Assembly: GCF_017591435.1 (NCBI RefSeq) | Contig: NC_059278.1 | Span: forward strand, 3,974,644 to 4,038,643 | Reading direction: 5' to 3' | Length of the DNA stretch: 64,000 nucleotides | Source: Portunus trituberculatus | Lineage: Eukaryota > Arthropoda > Malacostraca > Decapoda > Portunidae | Shown: piece after piece, positions 31,050 to 43,135 of the stretch | Numbering within the stretch: position 1 is the first letter of the stretch | Layout: each line of letters opens with the position of its first letter | Made by a program: the position numbers and the translations under genes | The notes under the pieces: model-generated | Database searches by the model: none | Told to the model about the DNA's origin: nothing | The model's input: the letters and a program-made list of their open reading frames with translations, nothing else

Positions 31050-31876
31050 ACTTTCACTATCAATTTCTGCAACATTCGTGGCCTTCGTTCTAATTTTCAA
31101 TCTGTGGAACACCACCTCTCCTCTACTAAACCTCATCTTCTCTTCCTAACCGAAACACAGTTGTCTGTGACTACTGACAGCAGCCCCTTTTCTGTTCCCT
31201 CCTACTTGCTCTATCCTCATTTTCAATCCAAAGCTGGATGTTGCGCATACGTGCGTAACGACACCACTTGCTCTCGTGCCCACAATCTTGAATCTTCAGA
31301 ATTTTCTACCATCTGGCTAAGACTTCAATGTCACTCTCTAACTAAATTCATCTGTGCTGTATACCTCTCACCTAATTCCTCTGACTATGTAAAATTCTTT
31401 GACTATTTGACTTCCAAGGTGGAGCACATCTTATCTCACTTTCCTTTTGCTGAGATCTCCATTTTAGGGATTTCAATGTTCACCACCAGCTTTGGCTTTC
31501 ATCTTCTTTCACTGACCAACCTGGTGAACAAACCTTCAACTTTGCTATCCTTCATGACCTAGAGCAGCTAGTGCAGTTCCCTACCCGTATTCCTGACCGC
31601 CTTGGAGACACGCCCAACATTCTTGATCTTTTCCTAACCTCCAACCCTTCTGCTTACTCTGTTAAACTTTCCTCTCCGTTGGGCTCCTCCGACCACAATC
31701 TAATTTCCGTTACCTGTTCTATCACTCCAGTGCAGCCTCAGGACCCGCCTAAGCGGAGGTGCTTCTGGCATTTTAACTCTGCTAAGTGGGAGGAACTAAG
31801 GCAGTACTATTCTGATTTCCTTGGGATGATTATTGTTTTCATGTCAGAGATCCTTCTCTTTGTGCCGAGCGCATAA
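31050..31876 (+). pseudogene. LINE endonuclease domain (exonuclease-endonuclease-phosphatase fold), frameshifted
   Basis: Decodes from about 31062 as INFCNIRGLRSNF, the usual N-terminal strand with the conserved Asn. FLTETQ at about 31143-31160 carries the catalytic Glu. The GDFN-like motif near 31468-31480 is disrupted. LDLFLTS lies near 31623-31645, and the SDHN motif with its catalytic His lies at about 31688-31699. Frame changes: a one-base loss in a GGG context near 31468-31471, and another in a CC context near 31818-31823. In an intact element this enzyme nicks target DNA to prime reverse transcription. It is broken here. Confidence 0.8.
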
Positions 31877-33061
31877 CAGAGGTGATTATCTCTGGCATGG
31901 AGCTATACATTCCTCATACTTTCTCTAACCCTAAAGCTAAAAAGCCTTGGTTTAACTCTGCTTGTTCTCGTGCTGTCAATGATAGAGAGGCGGCTCACAA
32001 ACGGTTCCGTAGCCATCCAACTGCTGAAACTCATGCCCTATATATTTCTGCCCGTAATCATGCCAAATCTATTCTCCAACTTACTAAAAACTCTTTCATC
32101 AATAGAAAATGTCAAAGTCTTTCCAATTCTAACTCCTCTCGAGATTTCTGGCATCTAGCCAATAATATCTCTAACAACTTTACTTCTTCGTCTTTCCCTC
32201 CTTTACTTCATCCAGATGGCTCTACAGCTGTCTCTTCTTTTCTAAAGCTGAACTCTTCGCTCAAACCTTTGCTACCAACTCAACTTTGGATGATTCTGGG
32301 CATATTCCTCCTACTCCTCCACCCTCTGACTACTTCATCCCTAAAATTAAAATTCTTTATAAAGACGTTTTCCTGGCCCTCTCTGGCCTTGATTCTCGGA
32401 AGGCTTACGGTCCGGATGGAGTCCCTCCTGTTGTTCTCAAAAACTGTGCTTCCGAACTCGCTCACTGCCTGGTCAAACTCTTTCATCTGTGTCTCTCTAC
32501 TTCTATTTATCCTTCTTGCTGGAAGTTTGCTCACATTCAACCTGTCCCTAAAAAAGGTGACCACTCCAATCCTTCTAACTACCGCCCTATAGCTTTGATT
32601 TCCTGCCTTTCTAAAGCCTTTGAGTCTATCCTTAATAGGAAGATAATGAGGCATCTATCAGCTCACAACCTTCTCTCTGATTGCCAGTATGGTTTCCGTA
32701 AAGGCAGATCTACTGGTGATCTTCTTACTTTCCTAACTGAATCTTGGTCATCCTCTTTTAGGGACTTCGGTGAAACCTTTGCTGTCGGCCTTGACATATC
32801 GAAAGCCTTCGATAGAGTCTGGCACAAATCTTTAATTTCTAAACTACCCTCCTACGGATTCTATCCTTCTCTCTGTACCTTCATCTCCAGTTTCCTTTCC
32901 GATCGTTCTATTGCTGCTGTAGTAGACGGTCACTGTTCTTCCCTAAAACTATCAACAGTGGTGTTCCACAGGGTTCTGTCCTATCACCCACTCTCTTTCT
33001 ATTATTCATCAATGATCTCCTAAATCTGACTCAATGCCCTATCCACTCCTATGCTGATGAT
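31877..33061 (+). pseudogene. LINE linker and reverse transcriptase domain, frameshifted
   Basis: A linker with KPWFNSACSRAVNDREAAHK (about 31941-32000) precedes the RT. RT blocks are RKAYGPDGVPPVVLK near 32398-32442, NYRPIALIS near 32578-32604, QYGFRKGRSTGDLL near 32685-32726 and VGLDISKAFDRVWH near 32785-32826, with the first catalytic Asp. After a frame change near 32944-32952 come a GVPQGSVLSPTLF block and YADD at 33050-33061. A further frame change near 32236-32244 separates linker from RT. All catalytic Asp codons persist. The family assignment is strong. The protein cannot be made from this copy as sequenced. Confidence 0.85.
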
Positions 33062-33878
33062 ACCACCTTGCATTATTCAACAGCGTTCAACAGACGCCCA
33101 ACCCAACAACAATTAAATGACTCAAGGCGAGATGCTATAGGACGCCTAACTTCTGATCTTTCACTTGTTTCTGATTGGGGCAGAGAAAACCTGGTTTTGT
33201 TCAATGCCTCAAAAACTCAATTTCTACAACTATCTACTCGACATAACCTTCCAGACAACTATCCTCTCTTCTTCAATAACACTCAACTTCCCTCTCCTCT
33301 ACATTAAACACACTCGGTCTATCCTTCACTAAAAATCTAAACTGGAAATTTCACATCTCTACTCTTGCTAAATCAGCTTCCAAGAAGTTAGGTGTCCTGT
33401 GGCGTCTTCGTCCATTTTCTCTCCCTCCCAGCTGCTTGCTCTGTACAAGGGCCTTATCCGCCCGTGTATGGAGTATGGCTCTCATGTCTGGGGGATCCAC
33501 ACACAGCTTTACTAAACAAGGTGGAATCTAAAGCTTTTCGTCTTATCAACTCTTCTCCTCTAACTGACTGTCTTGATTCTTTAAGTCACCGCCGCAATGT
33601 TGCATCTTTATCTGTCTTCTACCGCTGTTTTCATGCTGTCTGCTCTTCTGAACTTGCTAACTGCATGCCTTCCCCTCCTGCGGCCTCGCTGCACAAGACT
33701 CTCTACTTCTTCTCATCCCTATTCTGTCCATCTTCCTAATGCAAGAGTTAACCAGTATCTTCACTCCTTCATTCCCTACACTGGTAAACTCTGGAACTCT
33801 CTACCTGTGTCTGTATTTCCACCTGCCTATGACTTAAACTCTTTCAAAAGAGGAGTGTCAAGACACCTCTTACGTTAA
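33062..33878 (+). pseudogene. C-terminal region of the jockey-like ORF2, broken
   Basis: After YADD the frame runs to a stop at 33305-33307. Frame changes follow near 33288-33295, 33415-33432 and about 33660-33700. Recognisable segments are NASKTQFLQLST near 33204-33240, FHISTLAKSASKKLGVLWRL near 33350-33410, the thumb region with KVESKAFRLI near 33520-33550, and a terminal GKLWNSLP...SFKRGVSRHLL near 33784-33876. The last matches the usual end of jockey-group ORF2 proteins. Confidence 0.75.
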
Positions 33879-34005
33879 CTGGACCCTCCTTTTAGATTTT
33901 TTTTGTTTTTTCTTTCTCCTACTTTCCTCTAAACAGGGCCTGGCAACCAGCGGGATTTTTTTTTTTTTTTCAAACACTGTTTTCCCTTGGCCAGTGCCCT
34001 TGTAA

Positions 34006-34044
<39 letters not shown>

Positions 34045-34121
34045 CTCGTACCCTTCAGTGGTCCCCGTGAAGCGTCTTGTCCAGTGAAGTGGTCTGGTAC
34101 ACTCTCTTTCGCTTTGCATTC

Positions 34122-34502
34122 TTAACTCCTTCAATGTTGGGACGCTTTTTTTTACCATGAGTTTTGGGTGTGAGTAGACGATCTTATTTACATTAGAAAG
34201 GGTTTATGAAGGTCAGAGGATTAATGCCCAGAGTCTGCACTATTTTAATCCTCCCCCCCAAGTTTCTGGAGCTGTGTAAAATCGACAAATAGTAAGCAGA
34301 ATGAATATGAAAACTCAGACGCATTTTTACCATGAGTTTTGAGTGTGATTAGATGATTTTATTTACATTACGAACTTTCCATGAAGGTCAGAAAATTAAT
34401 TGACAGTCTTCTCTAATTTAATCCCCCACATAACTTTTTGAAGCTGTGTAAAATCGCCAAATAGTAAACAGAATGAATATGAAAATGCGTCATAGCACTG
34501 AG
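34122..34502 (-). mobile_element. Family M inverted-repeat element, copy 4 (tandem dimer)
   Basis: Two head-to-tail M units: 34122 to about 34315 and about 34316-34502. Each contains CATGAGTTTTG, GATTTTATTTACATTA-like and AGCAGAATGAATATGAAAA-like blocks. The junction lacks the outer CTTCAGTACTGGG terminus, so the second unit lacks its first ~15 bp. TTAA is present at 34122. The right edge runs directly into family N copy 1. Confidence 0.8.
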
Positions 34503-34720
34503 GCCCGTGTTAAAAAATCCTTTACTCTCTCACGATGACCATTTTCAAAGGCTCTAGTTGAAGATACTCCTGCTTTTAAGGGTATTTTTATGGTTCTAGT
34601 GATGGATGAGCAAGATTTCTAGTTTCTCATAATGAGAAACTGTCTTGAAAACCTGGCTAATCGTCAATGGGGACCTGAAAAATTGTCGTGGTGAGAGAGA
34701 AAGGCTCGCTATATTGAATC
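34503..34720 (+). mobile_element. Family N inverted-repeat element, copy 1
   Basis: About 218 bp. The left part contains CTCTCACGATGACC and CAAAGGCTCTAGTTGAAGAT. The right part contains GTCTTGAAAACCTGGCTAAT and TCGTGGTGAGAGAGAAAGG. The two ends are imperfect inverted copies of each other. Terminal bases are more diverged than in copies 2 and 4. Confidence 0.75.
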
Positions 34721-35326
34721 CTTCTTTTATGCACATCAGTGATCATCCATCTCAGAACTTATGAATAATTCACCACCTCTTACTTCTCCCGCAAGTTTTT
34801 TTTTCCTTTTTTTCATGATAAACCAAAAACCGCCGGAATGGATTATGTAGGCGTGATTTTTTTCATATTTTCAGTTTTTTTTTTCTGTGTTTAAAAGGTC
34901 AGCATGATATTAAGGAGATAAAACAGCAGCGAGAGGTGGAAAACATAATCTGTTTTTTGTGTTGATATTCTAGTAAAGGTTTTCTCTCTTTAACTACAAT
35001 CATGCATGTCTGAGATAGCAACAAATAACCTTAAGCACATAATAGCAAGTCATAGACAATAAACGGAAGCTAAATACGTAACGCCTCATATTAACACGCT
35101 TTGATGTATGGAGCATTGCGTACCATTTAATTGAGGTAAGGTGGCGAAACGTCTCCTTCTATTAATACCTTTGAGTGGTGCTGTGCCGTGATCTGGAAAG
35201 TAGGGGCAAGGAAGGACGGGGAAGATGAAATGTTTTGTATGGCTGGCGGTAGGTTCACATTGATAAACAACCTATTTATTGGAGGATGCTGTCAAGTGGA
35301 AAACTGAGACTCTATTTCTTCATATA
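34721..35326. other. Intergenic DNA, no gene seen
   Basis: AT-rich with several T runs (34797-34806, 34875-34883). No feature recognised. Confidence 0.5.
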
Positions 35327-35530
35327 GGCCCGTATTCTGAAACGATTTCCTCTCTCACCATCCCTGCTTTCCAAAGGCTCCAATTGAAGATATTCGCGTT
35401 TTTTGAGAGTATTTTTTATGGTTCTGGTGATAGATTGGTAAAATTATTGGTTTATTGAAAGGAGAAAGTTGTCTCAATGGTCTTGAAAAATTCTCCTAGT
35501 GAAAGGGGAAAGTGTTTTTTAAATACGGCC
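35327..35530 (+). mobile_element. Family N inverted-repeat element, copy 2
   Basis: Starts AGGCCCGTATTCTGAAACG and ends near AAATACGGCC, an inverted terminal pair. It shares the internal blocks CCAAAGGCTCCAATTGAAGA and GGTTCTGGTGATAGATTGG with the other copies. No coding capacity. Probably a MITE. Confidence 0.8.
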
Positions 35531-35705
35531 GTGATTACACCTACTGACCTATCTTTATTCACTATTGGCATCTGAAAGGATCTGGGCAAGAAAAACAAAA
35601 ACAGGGACATGAAAAAGTTCGCTCAAGTTTCAGTGCCCACGAAAAGGAAATGAGTCAAAACAAGTTAGCTAATCTAATTTAAAATATGACTTGATGCTCA
35701 TCTTT

Positions 35706-35775
<70 letters not shown>

Positions 35776-36143
35776 CATAATAATCAAGCGCAGAGTATCG
35801 TTGGAAGAAAGAAGGGTATGAGGCGCCGCGTATGTATTTCGGGATGCACCGTGAAGGCAGTAGTCAGTCAGTCACTCGCATCTCGGCGTGTGTGGTTGTG
35901 GCTGGGGGATGGAAGGTGGAGGGGGAGGAGCGGAGGAGGAGGGGAGTGTTGTAGGTAGAGGATGCGCTCTCTTAAAGCTGCTCTGTCATATTAAATGTTT
36001 GGGTCAATATTTCTCTCCTGCTCATTGAATCTTGATGATGTTCCCTCTCCGTCATGAGCGCTGTGTGTGAAGAAATTTTGGTCAATATTCCCATTATAAC
36101 TCTCACCTGAAATGTCGCGTGTACACATTCACACAGGCACGCT

Positions 36144-36145
<2 letters not shown>
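35531..36145. other. Intergenic DNA with (GA)31
   Basis: (GA)n lies at 35709-35771. 35890-35945 is G-rich (GGGGGAGGAGCGGAGGAGG-like). No gene recognised. Confidence 0.6.

Positions 36146-36216
<71 letters not shown>
36146..36216 (+). repeat. (CA)35 microsatellite
   Basis: Uninterrupted CA run. Confidence 0.95.
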
Positions 36217-36218
<2 letters not shown>

Positions 36219-36445
36219 CCATGCATAGACAAATAACAAACAAATAAATAGACAGGCGGCCAAACAGACAAACAACTGAAAAATATAAATCAGACCACGT
36301 ACTCATTTGATTTGTCACACTGTACACATTTGTGAATTGACGCACTGCACTCTGTTTTGGCCAGTCTTTGTCCGTGTGTGCGTGTGTCCGTCAGTCTGTT
36401 AGTAAGTGCTATCCATTCATTCATTCCATTACTTTGTTTGTCTCA

Positions 36446-36449
<4 letters not shown>

Positions 36450-36539
<90 letters not shown>
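36450..36539 (+). repeat. (TG)45 microsatellite
   Basis: Uninterrupted TG run, complementary in sense to the CA tract 234 bp upstream. Confidence 0.95.
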
Positions 36540-36541
<2 letters not shown>

Positions 36542-36583
36542 TTAACTTTCTGTCTTTATGTTTGTTTTTAAGTCGTCCGCTAC

Positions 36584-36621
<38 letters not shown>
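36584..36621 (+). repeat. (CT)19 microsatellite
   Basis: Uninterrupted CT run. Confidence 0.95.
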
Positions 36622-36624
<3 letters not shown>

Positions 36625-36782
36625 CAAATTGCTTCACGTCTTGTCAGGAAAAGGGTGAAAGAACAGTGACATGAGGAATACAGGAAAGAGAAAGGAACGG
36701 AAGATAGGAAGCAAGATAGCAGATGATAGAAAAAAAATAAATAATAAAAGTAATGATTTTATTTTTTTTATTTTATATGTAA

Positions 36783-36784
<2 letters not shown>

Positions 36785-36849
<65 letters not shown>
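36785..36849 (+). repeat. (TG)32 microsatellite
   Basis: Uninterrupted TG run. Confidence 0.95.
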
Positions 36850-36850
<1 letters not shown>

Positions 36851-36922
36851 TGCTCTTTCAGGTATTTCTTTGGCATTGTTTGTTCTATTGGTTTCTTGTA
36901 TCTTTTTACGACTTTCAGGGTT

Positions 36923-36928
<6 letters not shown>

Positions 36929-36986
<58 letters not shown>
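36929..36986 (+). repeat. (CT)29 microsatellite
   Basis: Uninterrupted CT run, paired in sense with the GA run at 37061. Confidence 0.95.
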
Positions 36987-36989
<3 letters not shown>

Positions 36990-37055
36990 ACCGGTATTAT
37001 TTTACATTCAAAAATAGTAGATCTGATTTCACACGCTTATGGTTTAGTTGTCCAT

Positions 37056-37060
<5 letters not shown>

Positions 37061-37126
<66 letters not shown>
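37061..37126 (+). repeat. (GA)33 microsatellite
   Basis: Uninterrupted GA run. With the CT run at 36929-36986 it can form an inverted repeat with a ~75-nt loop. Confidence 0.95.
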
Positions 37127-37129
<3 letters not shown>

Positions 37130-37454
37130 ACAGTGGCCCTTCATCACCACCCTAAATGTCACCCTGCGGCCATCTTCCCAGGGAGGCTCCGTTTCCAGCA
37201 TTCTTTACGAGTGTCTTTCCGAGATAAAGGTCGTATTTATAGCGGCAAGGCGCGTGACCTTTCAGACGGACTCCTAAACACTCGCCTACTGCCCCCGCCC
37301 CCCGTTACCCTTCCAGCCCTACCCCTTCCCTACCCGCCCCCTCCAACTCCCTCCCCCTCCCCCTGTCCCTACCCCAGATTGTGTCGACATGGGAATATTT
37401 GCTGATAAAACTTCTCTTATTATTATTGTTTCTCTTTCTTTTCTCTGTCGCCAC

Positions 37455-37457
<3 letters not shown>

Positions 37458-37513
<56 letters not shown>
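37458..37513 (+). repeat. (CT)28 microsatellite
   Basis: CT run in a wider C/T-rich segment (37280-37590). Confidence 0.95.
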
Positions 37514-37519
<6 letters not shown>

Positions 37520-37619
37520 TCTTTTTTCTGGGCTCTCTCTCTTTCTGGCCCCTCCCCACCCCCCTCTCTATCTCTCTTTCTCTTTTCATAGCTTAATCAA
37601 CTACACACTCGAATCAATG

Positions 37620-37622
37620 TTG

Positions 37623-37684
<62 letters not shown>

Positions 37685-38070
37685 GTTACTACTATTACTG
37701 TAACAACTATTATTAATGTCGTCATTATCACCTCAGTTCTCATCGTCATCATCATTATCGTCATCATCATCAGCATCATCATCATCATGATCATCATCAT
37801 CACCGTCACCATCATCATCATCATCATCATCATTATCATTATCACTATCATCACCATCATCGTCACCATCACCATTATCATCTTCACCATCACCATCACC
37901 ATCATCATCATCACCATCATCACCATCATCATTATCACCATCACCATCACCATCATCATCACCATCATCATCACCATCACCATCACCATCATCATCATCA
38001 CCATCACCACCATCACCATCACCATCACCATCACCATCACCATCACCATCACCATCATCATCATCATCAA
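37620..38070 (+). repeat. (TAC)n then (ATC/CACCAT)n trinucleotide block
   Basis: TAC run at 37620-37685, then about 335 bp of ATC units with interspersed ACC units, including CACCAT hexamers at about 38005-38060. Confidence 0.95.
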
Positions 38071-38104
38071 ACATTATCTTTATCAGGTTTATCATCATCG
38101 CCAC

Positions 38105-38157
38105 CTTTGTTGTTATTCTGATCTTCGCTGTTGTTATTGTTGTTGTCGTTGTTGTTG

Positions 38158-38190
<33 letters not shown>

Positions 38191-38222
38191 CGTTGTTGTT
38201 GTCGTTGATGCTGCTGCTGTTG
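38105..38222 (+). repeat. (TTG)n trinucleotide tract
   Basis: TTG/GTT run with GTC and CTG variants, perfect at about 38156-38188. Confidence 0.9.
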
Positions 38223-38340
38223 TGGCTATATTCAGTTTTCATCTTTATCGTCGAGTTTTCGTGTAGATCGCTGCTAACCAAAAATGTTGAGTCGTACAAG
38301 CCGCGTCGTACTATGTTTGCTCTTCCTAACAGCTGCACCC

Positions 38341-38374
<34 letters not shown>

Positions 38375-39049
38375 TGTCCAATGGTTCGAGTTGTTTTGCC
38401 ATTGCCTTGTCTTTTATTTTCCTTTCTTTTTTAGTTTTATATTGCCTGTGTCTTGCATCCTTCTCTTGATCCTCCCTGCAGCTCTCTCCTGTTACCAGTG
38501 CACCTATCAAGGAAAGCCCTGGTGCTGCTGTGTGTTCTCTATTCCATCTTTTTCCCGCCCTTATGGGAAAGATATGGCATCGTGGTGGCGGCGTATACAA
38601 TATCTCGACTAATATGACTGTCCGAAACGCTGTAATATGTTAAGGTATATGGGTTACCAATACTCTATATGCTAAGAGAACGTTTATCTCGTATTACGTA
38701 TGTTTCTTCCTTCCACCACCTGTGTTGTTGGTCCATGCTCGTCTCCTTTTTGTACATTTTGTACATTTGAGTCTCGAATGTGAATGTGACTGTGTGTCTA
38801 GTCGTCATGATATTAAATAGATAAATGAACATGTAAAGAAATAAGGAAAATAAAAAAAAGTGATAAACTAAATATTTTGTAACGTTTATTTTATTAGACA
38901 AAAAAGAAAAATATATACATGAATAAAGAAAAAGAAATTATAAGACAAGACAAGACAAGATAAAAGAACAACAGTTGAAGGTAAAACTTGCTGGCGTGAA
39001 CACCTGCATCATTACAGACTGCTGGGTAAAGCTCCGGCCCACCATCATG

Positions 39050-39088
<39 letters not shown>

Positions 39089-39115
39089 GCGAGCGGAAAA
39101 GGAACGGAGCGAGCA

Positions 39116-39189
<74 letters not shown>

Positions 39190-39626
39190 GAACAGAGACG
39201 GGAAGCTCACCATCCATGTGTTCCCTCTAGTATAAATGCTTTTTCCTTCTTTATCTTCAGAATTTCCATACCAAACAAACAAGCCTCGAAGCATAAACTC
39301 GTGTAGAAAAAGGAGGGAAAATTCACAATGTCACGCAGATTAAATGTTTGCTCAACTTTTCTTTCTTTTTCCGCTGTCGTTTTTTCCCTTTTTTCTTTTT
39401 CTTTTTTCTTTTTTCTTTTTTTTTGAAACGAGAGAGCCCGGCTTTTTAGGGTCCCTCTGCACCCACTTTGTTTTGCCTTCAACCGGCGGATCAGGATTTT
39501 GATATTTGCCTGTATTGTGTAAAATTCTTTTGACATCCAGACTCACGTTCGTATAGCTGAACAAACACTCGAGTATGAAGGGAGTACTGTGATCACTGAG
39601 TCCTCCCATGCAGCCTTCCAAAGTCT
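38223..39626. other. Intergenic DNA with TG and GA tracts
   Basis: (TG)n lies at 38343-38378. (TG)17 lies at about 39053-39086 and (GA)35 at 39119-39188. An A/T-rich patch occupies 38810-38990. No gene recognised. Confidence 0.6.
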
Positions 39627-39829
39627 TTAACCCCTTCAGTAATGGGACGCATTTTTACCATGAGTTTTGGGTGTGATTGGACGATTTTATTGATATTAGG
39701 AAGGGTCTATGGAGATCAGAAGATTAATGGTCCTGTCTTCACTATTTTGTTCCACACATAAGCTGAATAAAATCACCAAATAGTAACCAAAATGAACATG
39801 AAAACGCGTTCTGGTACTGAAGGGATTAA
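39627..39829 (-). mobile_element. Family M inverted-repeat element, copy 5
   Basis: 203 bp with TTAA at both ends. The left end is TTAACCCCTTCAGTAATGGG and the right end is GGTACTGAAGGGATTAA. It is slightly shorter than other copies owing to internal losses near 39742-39765. Terminal similarity is among the best of the family. Confidence 0.9.
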
Positions 39830-40316
39830 CAGTGCTACAAAACAATACCTTGAGGAACATTTAACTAGGTGACTATGGGCGCAGAGTCGTGCTAAGACAC
39901 CACGGGGAGCCTTCGACAAGCCTGTTCGCTATTCCTCGAGCTGCTCTTCACTCGCCATTACCAGTGGTGCTGCTCTGAAGTGGCGGCCTGAGCGATGGAA
40001 CGAGTCATGAAAGGCGTTTACTCGTAATTGCTGCGAAGGAAATGAGAGAAAAACTAATGGTATCCGAGTTGTCGTGAATGCAGCGGCAGGGAGTGCGGTG
40101 TCACTTGTTGAAGCTGCGTTAGTGGAGTGCTCGGGTAAAAGCAGATACGCGTGTGCATGTGCCGGGAGGGAGGACAGAGATGGTTACACAGGAAAGGTAG
40201 TGGGACAGTGGAAGCGAGAAGGAGGTAAAGTTGGGCGGTGAGACAGTTGAGTCACATATCTTTGCGTTCATGGCGGGGAAAGGTAGTTGCTTAAATTGTT
40301 TTGGCCTGAAAGTTCC

Positions 40317-40319
<3 letters not shown>
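39830..40319. other. Intergenic DNA, no gene seen
   Basis: Mixed composition. No feature recognised. Confidence 0.5.
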
Positions 40320-40377
<58 letters not shown>

Positions 40378-40442
40378 TGTGAGTGTGTGTGTGTGTGTGG
40401 GTGTGTGTGTGTGGGCGTGTGTGTACGTGTGCGTGTGTGTGT
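40320..40442 (+). repeat. (TG)n with GAG, GGG and CG variants
   Basis: Pure TG to about 40375, then an interrupted TG run with GTGAG, GTGGG, GTACG and GCG variants to 40442. This looks like an ageing microsatellite edge. Confidence 0.95.
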
Positions 40443-42045
<1,603 letters not shown>

Positions 42046-42257
42046 TTAACCCTTCAGTACCATGACGCGTTTCCATATTCATTCTGCTTACTATTTGATG
42101 ATTCTATGCAACTTCAGAAACTTATGACGGAATTAGAATAGTGAAGACTTTGACCATTAATCTTCTGACCTCCTTAGATTCTTCCTAATGTTCATAAAAT
42201 CGTCTAATAGTATACAAATCACAAGGTGAAAAATGTGTTCTAGTATTGAAGGGTTGA
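42046..42257 (+). mobile_element. Family M inverted-repeat element, copy 6
   Basis: About 212 bp. The left end is TTAACCCTTCAGTACCATGA and the right end is GTATTGAAGGGTTGA, so the 3' TTAA is mutated to TTGA. It contains TTCATTCTGCTTACTATTTG and CATTAATCTTCTGACC. Confidence 0.85.
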
Positions 42258-42650
42258 GAATAGAGATGATAAGTAAGGTACAGCTGGAAAGGGTTTGTAC
42301 AGGATTTACCGATACATTCTTGCTGGAAAACCGATTATGACTTGCCAAAAATAAGAAAATAGTTAACTCCGTAAAATTTTCCTCTGTGCTAGTCTGTATT
42401 GTGGCTTATCAGTTTAGAGTGGTCAGAGTGATAAAACAGCGTGGGATGCTGTTCTATAAAAGATTTTTGCTGTTCGCTTATCCTTTTATAATCCTCTGTA
42501 CCAGAAATAAATAACTAAAGAATATATGTTTAATGGTTATACAAGAAAGGTAAGGTTAAGAGAATAGATAAGATAACTTGGCTCCGGCGTTCATCTCTGT
42601 TTCTCTGAGCTTTTGACCTGTGACGCGCGATATTCTTTATCCTAGATCAA
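42258..42650. other. Intergenic DNA, no gene seen
   Basis: AT-rich. No feature recognised. Confidence 0.5.
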
Positions 42651-42870
42651 AGGCTCGTATTCTTAAACTTTTCTGTGCTTTACCCCTACTATTTCACATG
42701 GCTTTATTTAGATTGACACGAACTTTTTTTTAAGGTTGTTTTACGGTTGTAGTGACAGTGACAAAATTTCTACATTATCAACAGCAAAAACTCTTGAAAA
42801 CCTCGCTAATCATCTCAGTGGCCTTGGAAAATAGTCGTGGTGAGAGAGCAAAGCGTTTCTGAATACAGAC
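42651..42870 (+). mobile_element. Family N inverted-repeat element, copy 3
   Basis: Starts AGGCTCGTATTCTTAAAC and ends near GCGTTTCTGAATACAGAC. The right half (CTCTTGAAAACCTCGCTAAT, GTGGTGAGAGAGCAAAGCG) matches the other copies well. The left half is the most diverged of the family. Confidence 0.75.
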
Positions 42871-42896
42871 TTGAGACCCCACTGCCACTCATAGGT

Positions 42897-43135
42897 TTTC
42901 TCCGCGGTGCAGTGGGTAGCGCGCCTGACTGGGAATCCCCTGAGTCACTATTGCAATCTGGGCACACACCTAACCAGCTGTTCACCCTTGCGTCGGGCTG
43001 GTCGACAAATGGGTAACTGGGGAAACATGGGAAGGCAAACTGTGGATCTGTAAATACAAATATCTTCAAAACAAGTCCATCGTATAAATCGTATGGAAAG
43101 GCATGTGCTGGTAGCGTTTTTGTAGTGACCGGCCA
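42897..43135 (+). mobile_element. Second tRNA-derived SINE-like unit
   Basis: The first ~70 bp resemble a degenerate tRNA head: CTCCGCGGTGCAGTGGGTAG matches an A-box region, followed by CGCGCCTGACTGGGAATC. The B-box region is badly decayed (TATTGCAATCTGGGC). The body contains CGGGCTGGTCGACAAATGGG and GGGGAAACATGGGAAGG. It is unrelated in body sequence to the Val-type SINE. The 3' end is uncertain. Only one copy is visible here, so family status is inference. Confidence 0.55.

Larger units (their letters stand above)
30604..34041 (+). mobile_element. Jockey-like non-LTR retrotransposon with poly(A) tail
   Basis: About 3.4 kb. It has an upstream region (start uncertain, about 30.60-30.94 kb), an apurinic-type endonuclease domain (about 31.05-31.73 kb), a reverse transcriptase domain (about 32.29-33.1 kb) and a C-terminal tail to 33878. 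A T-rich 3' UTR ends in 33 A residues at 34009-34041. The coding region changes frame at least six times. No separate ORF1 with zinc knuckles is visible, so the copy may be 5'-truncated or the family may lack a conventional ORF1. Target-site duplications could not be identified because the 5' boundary is unclear. Confidence 0.85.

Noticed and set aside
30499..31149. 216-codon plus-strand frame at the LINE start as an ORF1 protein
   Set aside because: No zinc-knuckle, coiled-coil or RRM pattern is visible. Its end overlaps the endonuclease start in another frame, so it is more likely a chance frame through the 5' region.
37597..38338. Met/Val- and Asp/Gly-rich open frames of up to 201 codons
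   Set aside because: Translations of the ATC/ACC trinucleotide block.
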